Source: Streptomyces hyderabadensis
Lineage (GTDB): Bacteria > Actinomycetota > Actinomycetes > Streptomycetales > Streptomycetaceae
NCBI RefSeq assembly: GCF_020404845.1
Contig: NZ_JAIOJZ010000017.1
Location: 83,475 to 147,474 of the forward strand
DNA: 64,000 bases
Direction: 5' to 3'
Under the pieces are notes generated by a model that saw only the letters and a program-made list of their open reading frames with translations, searched no databases and was not told the DNA's origin. Positions 59,210 to 64,000 of the stretch are shown here, piece after piece (position 1 is the stretch's first letter; every line of letters begins with the position of its first letter). Both the position numbers and the translations under genes were made by a program.

Positions 59210-60082
59210 GTGGGTGACCGGGTGGGGGATGTGCGCGACGACGAATTGCTGACCATCGGCGCGTTCGCGGCGCGCGCCCGGCTGTCGGCCAAGGCACTGC
59301 GGCTGTACGACCGGCTGGGTCTGCTGGCACCCGCCCACGTGGACGAGGCCACCGGCTACCGCTACTACCGCGCCGGACAGGCCGAACGCGCCCGGCTCGT
59401 GGCCCTGCTGCGGCGGCTGGACATGCCGCTCGCGCGGATCGCCGAGGTGGTCCGGGCGGACGGCGACCGGGCCGCCGGTCTGCTCGACGTCTACTGGGCG
59501 GACGTGGAGGCCCGGGTGGCCGGGCAGCGCGCGCTCGTCGAGTACCTCCGTGGACGGCTGACCGGAAGGGATGGCGACGTGTACGGAAAGTTCGTGGTCG
59601 AGACGGTGGACGTACCCGGGCAGGTGGTGATCAGCGAGACCCGGCACACGCTGGCGAGCGAGCTGCCGGCCTGGATCGGTGCCTCGCTGGGGCGGCTGGA
59701 GGAGGCGGCCCGGAGCTGCGGGGGCGTGACGGCGGCGCCGTACGTCGTCTACCACTCGGACGTGTCCATGGAGAGCGACGGCCCGGCCGAGTCCTGCGTG
59801 CCGGTCGCCGACGAGGCGGCGGCGCGGGCCTGGAGCGAGGAGCGGGGGCGGGCGTGGCAGACGCGGGTACGGGTGGAGCCGGCCGGGCGGCTGGCCTACA
59901 CCCGGATCACCAAGGCCCAGGTGGCGTACCCGCAGATCCTGGCCGCCTTCGGGGCGGTGGAGGAGTGGATCGCCGCGCAGGGTCTGACGGTGACGGGGCC
60001 GTGCCGCGAGGTGTACTTCGCCGACTGGGACGCCGCGGGTCCCGAGGACCCGGTGTGCGACGTGGCGTTCCCGGTGAGCTGA
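59210..60082 (+). CDS. MerR-family regulator with GyrI-like effector domain
   Basis: 290 residues from GTG 59210, seven bases after CGGAGGA; GTG 59192 gives six more residues but lacks a ribosome-binding site. MerR HTH: LLTIGAFAARARLSAKALRLYDRLGLLAPAHVDEATGYRYYRAGQ, coiled-coil to about residue 120, then a GyrI-like ligand-binding domain (EPAGRLAYTRITKAQVAYPQILAAFGAVEEWI). This is the BmrR/TipA-like layout used for drug sensing. Confidence 0.9.
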   Translation: MGDRVGDVRDDELLTIGAFAARARLSAKALRLYDRLGLLAPAHVDEATGYRYYRAGQAERARLVALLRRLDMPLARIAEVVRADGDRAAGLLDVYWADVEARVAGQRALVEYLRGRLTGRDGDVYGKFVVETVDVPGQVVISETRHTLASELPAWIGASLGRLEEAARSCGGVTAAPYVVYHSDVSMESDGPAESCVPVADEAAARAWSEERGRAWQTRVRVEPAGRLAYTRITKAQVAYPQILAAFGAVEEWIAAQGLTVTGPCREVYFADWDAAGPEDPVCDVAFPVS

Positions 60083-60175
60083 GCTGAACCGGTCCGGCGG
60101 GCGCCCTCTCGGCAAGGTCGGCGAACTGGTCGAGAGGGCTCCGTCGGTGGTACCGGCGGGTGAAGCGTGGCGGCG

Positions 60176-60367
60176 TTACTCCTTCACCGAGGTCACGAAG
60201 GCGGTCCACGCGTCGGCGGGGAACGCGAGGACCGGGCCGTCGGTCACCTTGGAGTCGCGGACGGCGAGCGCCGCGACGAGGGGTGACCGGACCTCGACGC
60301 ACGCGCCGTTTCCTCCGGAGTAGGAGGACTTGGTCCACGATTCCTGGGCGCCCTGAAGAATTGCCAT
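60176..60367 (-). CDS. DUF397 protein
   Basis: 63 residues: WTKSSYSGGNGACVEV, then VRDSKVTDGPVLAFPADAWTAFV, a complete DUF397 domain. ATG 60367 follows GGAGCAGAC. It is the partner of the DUF5753 regulator just upstream on the same strand. Such pairs (WhiJ/AbaA6-like) control development and antibiotic production in Streptomyces and are sometimes described as toxin-antitoxin-like. Confidence 0.92.
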   Translation of the reverse strand: MAILQGAQESWTKSSYSGGNGACVEVRSPLVAALAVRDSKVTDGPVLAFPADAWTAFVTSVKE

Positions 60368-60565
60368 GTCTGCTCCGATGGCGAGTCGCGAGTGTGGTTT
60401 ACGCCAATGACGTTTGATCTTTGGCGTGATCGACGCTACTCGCTGGCCCCTCCGTACGGAGCAGCCATTCACTCGTCCGGATGGCATATTCCAGGCGACT
60501 CTTCCAGTACATCGGGGCAGAGGTGTAACATCCCGCCTTCGCCAGATTTCCCGGGCTTCAGCGGC

Positions 60566-61423
60566 TCAGCGCGCGTACTCCTTCGCCACGTCCTCGATGC
60601 GCTGCCGCGACTGCTCCACGTTCAGGGCCTGGGCCCGCAGGTGCTCGTACATCACCGTGTACTTCTGCACGTCCGGCGCCTTCTCCAGGTACAGGTCGCT
60701 GGTCACGCCCTCGATGTACACCACGCTGGAGTCGGCCGTGTCGGCGAACTCCAGGATGGAGTACTGGCCGTTGATGCCGGGGTGCGCCCCGACGTCGAAG
60801 GGCAGCACCTGCACGGTGATGTGCGGCAGCTGCGACATCTCGGCGACGTGCTCCAGCTGCTCCCGCATCACCTGCTTGCTGCCCACCACCCGGCGCAGGC
60901 AGGCCTCGTCCAGGACCACCCACAGCCGCAGCGGGTTGTGGTCGGCGGAGATGCGCTCCTGCCGCCGTATGCGGACCTGCACCCGCTTCTCCACGTCGGC
61001 GACGGACGTCTCGGGCAACGCGCCCTGGATGAGGGCCTCGGCGTAGGGCCGGGTCTGCAACAGGCCGGTGATGATCTGGGGTTCGTAGGTCCGCAGCGAC
61101 TCCGCGTCGGTCTCCAGGCCGATGTAGACGCTGTACGGGATGTCCCCGAAGGCGTGCCACCAGCCCTGCTGGCGCGAGTCCTTCGCCATCTGCATCAGCG
61201 AGTCGACGATCCGCTGGTCCTCGACCTCGTACACCCCGCACAGGTCGCGGACGTCCCGCTGGCTGATGCTGCGCCGGCCGTTCTCCAGGCGGCTGATCTT
61301 CGACTGCGAGACCAGCAGCCGCTCGGCGACCTCCTCGGCCGTCATGCCCTTGAGCTCCCGGAGCCGGCGCAGCTCCTGGCCCAGCCGACGCCGCCTTACG
61401 GTGGGATTGACACTCGACGCCAC
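60566..61423 (-). CDS. XRE-family regulator with DUF5753 (Scr1-like)
   Basis: 285 residues. XRE HTH at 8-65 (LGQELRRLRELKGMTAEEVAERLLVSQSKISRLENGRRSIS) and DUF5753 at about 90-275 (YEPQIITGLLQTRPYAEALI, AEMSQLPHITVQVLPFDVGAHPGINGQYSILEF). GTG 61423 is eight bases after GGAGGTG and gives the usual family start VASSVNPTVRRRR; the longer frame to 61462 has no ribosome-binding site. It works with the DUF397 protein downstream. Confidence 0.92.
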   Translation of the reverse strand: MASSVNPTVRRRRLGQELRRLRELKGMTAEEVAERLLVSQSKISRLENGRRSISQRDVRDLCGVYEVEDQRIVDSLMQMAKDSRQQGWWHAFGDIPYSVYIGLETDAESLRTYEPQIITGLLQTRPYAEALIQGALPETSVADVEKRVQVRIRRQERISADHNPLRLWVVLDEACLRRVVGSKQVMREQLEHVAEMSQLPHITVQVLPFDVGAHPGINGQYSILEFADTADSSVVYIEGVTSDLYLEKAPDVQKYTVMYEHLRAQALNVEQSRQRIEDVAKEYAR

Positions 61424-61571
61424 GGGACGTGCACCTCCGGCTGCGTGACTCATGCTTGCCACTTTGTGTATCTGCTGCTGAGCAGACTGCCACCAAGGTG
61501 CTTACTACCGCTGGGAAACGGTCGATATGCGCCGCGTACACGCCAGTTCGGGACGCCACTCTCCCATGCGG

Positions 61572-61644
61572 CCGCGCGGGGCGGCGGAACCTTTCCGCGG
61601 TCCGGGCGGGCCGGACGCGCGGTCGGTTCCGCCGCCCCGCGCGG
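61572..61644. terminator. Perfect 20-bp inverted repeat, probable terminator
   Basis: CCGCGCGGGGCGGCGGAACC (61572-61591) pairs with its exact complement (61625-61644) around a 33-base GC-rich loop that has its own symmetry. It lies between the GOLPH3-type stop (61765) and the DUF5753 gene. The rest of this 340-base gap holds only GGTGCGGTGG-type low-complexity sequence (61680-61750). Confidence 0.7.
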
Positions 61645-61764
61645 ACCTGCGGCTCCCGTGACCGGGCTTGGGGACTGGCGGTACGGCGGTGCGGTGGTAC
61701 GGCGGTGCTTGTGGAGCTGTGGAGCTGTGGTGCGGCGGTGCTTTCGTGCGGTGGGCTCGTGGGG

Positions 61765-62523
61765 CTAGTGGGCCACCGCTCGCGCCATCGATCCGTGGCG
61801 CGGTTGCGCCGGAACACCGCGGGCGGGCTCCGGGGCGGACCTGGCCCCCGGTCCCGCGGCCTGGCGGCCGGCCGGGGCCGGACTGCGGCGCGGCTGTGCC
61901 GCGGCGCCGTTCTGGACGTCCATCACCGCGTGCGCCACCAGGCCGCCCATGGGGTCGTGCCGGATGAGGTCCCGCAGCCGGGACCGCGACGAGCGTCCTT
62001 CGTTGCCCGGGTAGAGGTGCTTGCCGAGTCCGACCGCGTGGGCCAGCGCGGCGAGCGCCGCGGTCCGCGGGTCCGGCGGGACGCCGGTGCGGATCGCCGA
62101 GTCCAGCCGGGCCTTGATCTCCCTGCTGATCGCCGTGTCCGTCGCCTGGTAGCGAGTCGTCGGCAGCACCCCGCACATCTGGCCCTCCACGGCATGCACC
62201 ATGCCGCATCGCTCCAGATGCGAGAGATAGGTCTGGCGCAGCCCCAGGCGGGGTCCGCCAATCCAGTTGACCGCCCGTACCGGAGCGCCGCGCCTTCGCA
62301 GCAACTCCAACGCGCAGTCCAGTGTTGGATCTCCTGTCGGCCGTGGGGCCACCACGGCGATACGATCCCCGTCTGGGGCTATCCGTCCGGCCAGCGCCAG
62401 CTCCACCAGCTGTGCTCCGGCCAGACCGAGGTCGAGCGACTGCGGCTGTGCGGTGGTACCCGTGGTCGGGTCCAACGCCAGCAGCAGAAGCTCCTCCGGA
62501 AGTGTTCTGCGGCTCCTGCCCAT
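61765..62523 (-). CDS. GOLPH3/VPS74-like protein
   Basis: 252 residues. It starts LPEELLLLALDPTTGTTAQP, then LDLGLAGAQLVELALAGRI and LDSAIRTGVPPDPRTAALAALAHAVGL, the pattern of the GPP34 fold known from Golgi phosphoprotein 3 and widespread in actinobacteria. Bacterial roles are unclear; the yeast protein binds PI4P. The C-terminal 35 residues are Pro/Ala/Arg-rich. ATG 62523 follows GGGGAGG. Confidence 0.88.
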   Translation of the reverse strand: MGRSRRTLPEELLLLALDPTTGTTAQPQSLDLGLAGAQLVELALAGRIAPDGDRIAVVAPRPTGDPTLDCALELLRRRGAPVRAVNWIGGPRLGLRQTYLSHLERCGMVHAVEGQMCGVLPTTRYQATDTAISREIKARLDSAIRTGVPPDPRTAALAALAHAVGLGKHLYPGNEGRSSRSRLRDLIRHDPMGGLVAHAVMDVQNGAAAQPRRSPAPAGRQAAGPGARSAPEPARGVPAQPRHGSMARAVAH

Positions 62524-62600
62524 CCATGCCTCCCCGCGTGGATGACAGACAGGGTGACCCCTCTCACATTGGTCTGTCGAGGGTGCGTGACCGCTTCGTA

Positions 62601-62646
62601 GTGGAACCAGTAGGTATGTCGTTCTCGTCTTCCGCGTGGGTTCCAC
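62601..62646. promoter_or_regulatory. 8-bp inverted repeat in the promoter gap
   Basis: GTGGAACC (62601-62608) and GGTTCCAC (62639-62646) flank a 30-base AT-richer core, in the gap between the divergent GOLPH3-type and low-complexity genes. It is a possible regulator site. Confidence 0.45.
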
Positions 62647-62727
62647 CCGTACACAGGACACTGGTAAATGGTTTCGGTACGGGTTCGGTAGCGCGCACTG
62701 GACGTGCGGCGCATGGAGGAGGCATCG

Positions 62728-64000
62728 GTGGCGGGCGAGTCCCCCGACAGGTCGAAGCAGCACGAGTCGTCGGAAGAACCGACGTCGGGGAGCGCGGGTC
62801 CGGTTCCCGAAGCCAGGACCGAGGCGAGTGAGCGGCGTGATCCGCGGCTGACGGTGGCACGGGAGCGCTCCGCGGGGGCCGGTGCCGGGTCCCGCGGCGG
62901 CGTCGACACGGCGACCCGGGTGCTGTCGGTCCGCGAGACGGGGGCGGAGGCCTCCGGCGGTGAGGACGGCGACGGTACGTCCGGGGGTGCCGGCGCGTCG
63001 TCGGACCCGTCCGCCTCCCCGGAGCAGTCCGACGCGGCCGAGGGGGCCGACGCGGGGCCCGGCGCCGGGAACGACGGCCGGCTCAGGGACGCGGTCGCGG
63101 CCTGGGTGGCCACCGCGGACGAGCGCGCCGCCGCCAACGCGCGGCTGGAGGACGCGGAGGAGCCCGCTCGGGACACGACCGACGGTGAGCGAGCCGCCAC
63201 GGCTGCGCACCCCGAGGACGACGGTCCCGCCGCCACCGGGAAGTCCGGGCCCGCCGCCCCCGACACCCGCCCGTCGTCCCAGGACGCCGACAGCACCGAG
63301 CAGACTCCCGGCCCGGCCGCCGACTCCGATACGGACACGACCACCGCCCCCGGCGCGGACACCGGCTCGGCCTCCGACGCAGGCTCGGCCTCTGACGCAG
63401 GCTCCGCGCCGGGCGCGGGCGCCGACTCCAGCACCGGCCCGGGCACGGACCCGGCCCCCGGCTCCGACACGGGCTCGGCCTCTGACACGGGGGCAGACGC
63501 AGGTTCCGCGCCGGACGCGGGCAGCGACTCCAGCACCGGCCCGGGCACGGACTCCGGTACGGGCGCGGGCACCGCCGCCTACGCAGACCCGGATGCGGCT
63601 CCTGCCCCTGGCCCGGGCACCGGCTCCACGCCGGACGCGGACGCCGACTCCAGCACCGGCACGGGCACGGGCTCCGGCTCGGGCGCGGCCACCGCCGCCG
63701 ACACAGGCTCGGACACGGACGCAGCCACGGCCCCCGGCTCGGGCGCGGGCGAGGTGTCCGGCTCCAGGCCGGACGGAGGCTCGGGATCGAGTGGGGTGGC
63801 GGGTTCCCCTGCCGCCGCTGCGGGTCCCGGCTCGGGCGAGGGCGAGGGCGCCGACGACGCCCCTTCCGGCGCGAACGCCGCCCCGGAGGCGGCCTCGGCC
63901 GCGGCGCCGGTGTCCGACGCGGACCCGGAGCCGACCGCGGACGCCCGCTCGGAGGCGAGCGCGGACACTGCCCCGGAGGCGAGCGCGGACGCCCACTCGT
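62728..64000 (+). CDS. Long low-complexity N-terminus, possibly of a D-Ala-D-Ala carboxypeptidase (partial)
   Basis: Open frame from GTG 62728 (eight bases after GGAGGA) to the window end, 424 codons without a stop. The product begins VAGESPDRSKQHESSEEPTS and is then almost wholly Gly/Ala/Ser/Thr/Asp/Pro with repeated SSTGPGTD- and GSASDA-type units; one helical island reads LRDAVAAWVATADERAAANA. From memory, Streptomyces D-alanyl-D-alanine carboxypeptidases start with a similar acidic, repetitive cytoplasmic region before a membrane helix and PBP5-type domain. That part is outside the window, so the function is a guess; the frame itself is well supported. Confidence 0.6.
   Translation, partial: MAGESPDRSKQHESSEEPTSGSAGPVPEARTEASERRDPRLTVARERSAGAGAGSRGGVDTATRVLSVRETGAEASGGEDGDGTSGGAGASSDPSASPEQSDAAEGADAGPGAGNDGRLRDAVAAWVATADERAAANARLEDAEEPARDTTDGERAATAAHPEDDGPAATGKSGPAAPDTRPSSQDADSTEQTPGPAADSDTDTTTAPGADTGSASDAGSASDAGSAPGAGADSSTGPGTDPAPGSDTGSASDTGADAGSAPDAGSDSSTGPGTDSGTGAGTAAYADPDAAPAPGPGTGSTPDADADSSTGTGTGSGSGAATAADTGSDTDAATAPGSGAGEVSGSRPDGGSGSSGVAGSPAAAAGPGSGEGEGADDAPSGANAAPEAASAAAPVSDADPEPTADARSEASADTAPEASADAHS

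Noticed and set aside
62524..63996. Minus-strand frame extending upstream of the GOLPH3-type gene
   Set aside because: The start with a ribosome-binding site is at 62523. The extension is the antisense of the plus-strand repeat-rich gene and reads as VRARAGAGV-type noise.
1..64000. NRPS, PKS or terpene biosynthetic cluster
   Set aside because: No adenylation, condensation, ketosynthase or terpene synthase motif was found on either strand.

Overview
The window is high-GC actinobacterial DNA, almost certainly from a Streptomyces chromosome close to S. coelicolor. The evidence is the strong third-position GC, frequent GTG/TTG starts, an HrdD-type sigma factor behind a SigR-type promoter, a fructose PTS operon, DUF5753/DUF397 regulators and a pSAM2-type integrative element. 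From memory (not checked), the gene order up to about 30.8 kb resembles the S. coelicolor SCO3184-SCO3209 stretch. The calcium-dependent antibiotic cluster that I recall following it in A3(2) is not present here.

Region A (1-30.8 kb) is core-like chromosome. In order it holds: a penicillin acylase (C-terminus outside the window), a K+/Na+:H+ antiporter, an MFS exporter, an FmdB-type zinc-ribbon protein, MTA phosphorylase, a SAF/CpaB-like membrane protein, MscL, LtrA, a P1-family Ntn hydrolase, an L,D-transpeptidase lipoprotein, the fruR-fruK-fruA operon read leftward, an MFS pump with a divergent WYL regulator, a TetR regulator, hrdD, a GNAT acetyltransferase, a LigB-type dioxygenase with a divergent MarR regulator, a TetR/MFS pair, a secreted M6 metalloprotease and a double-IclR regulator. 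Several regulators have clear palindromic operators next to them.

Region B (31.3-44.4 kb) is an integrated actinomycete integrative and conjugative element (AICE) in the 3' half of a tRNA-Arg(CCT) gene. It is bounded by 44-bp identical att repeats. Reading leftward from a KorSA-type control region are a Pra-position protein, TraSA (FtsK-like), four Spd-type spread proteins, RepSA, Xis and Int, the last three overlapping. KorSA (GntR) and a Nudix protein in the position of the pSAM2 immunity factor Pif are divergent and share copies of one operator motif. To the right are an elaborate nested inverted repeat, unknown cargo genes, and a leftward operon of six small genes including a GntR regulator. 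A second GntR gene diverges from that operon across two tandem CTAG-type palindromes. Just outside attR lie decayed copies of the ends of a second, related element, which shows that two elements once sat in tandem.

Region C (44.6-64 kb) is chromosome with an accessory character. It carries a large TerD-like protein, a beta-helix membrane protein, a DUF308-type membrane protein with a divergent TetR and a striking 20-bp inverted repeat, an ECF42-like sigma factor with its DGPF/YCII partner, and a TetR followed by a Vgb-Vat pair (predicted streptogramin B lyase plus streptogramin A acetyltransferase). It continues with a DUF5701-like protein, a SpoIIE-type phosphatase, an MFS/ArsR divergent pair, glutathione peroxidase, a MerR regulator, a DUF5753/DUF397 pair, a GOLPH3-like protein, and the start of a long low-complexity protein that runs off the window.
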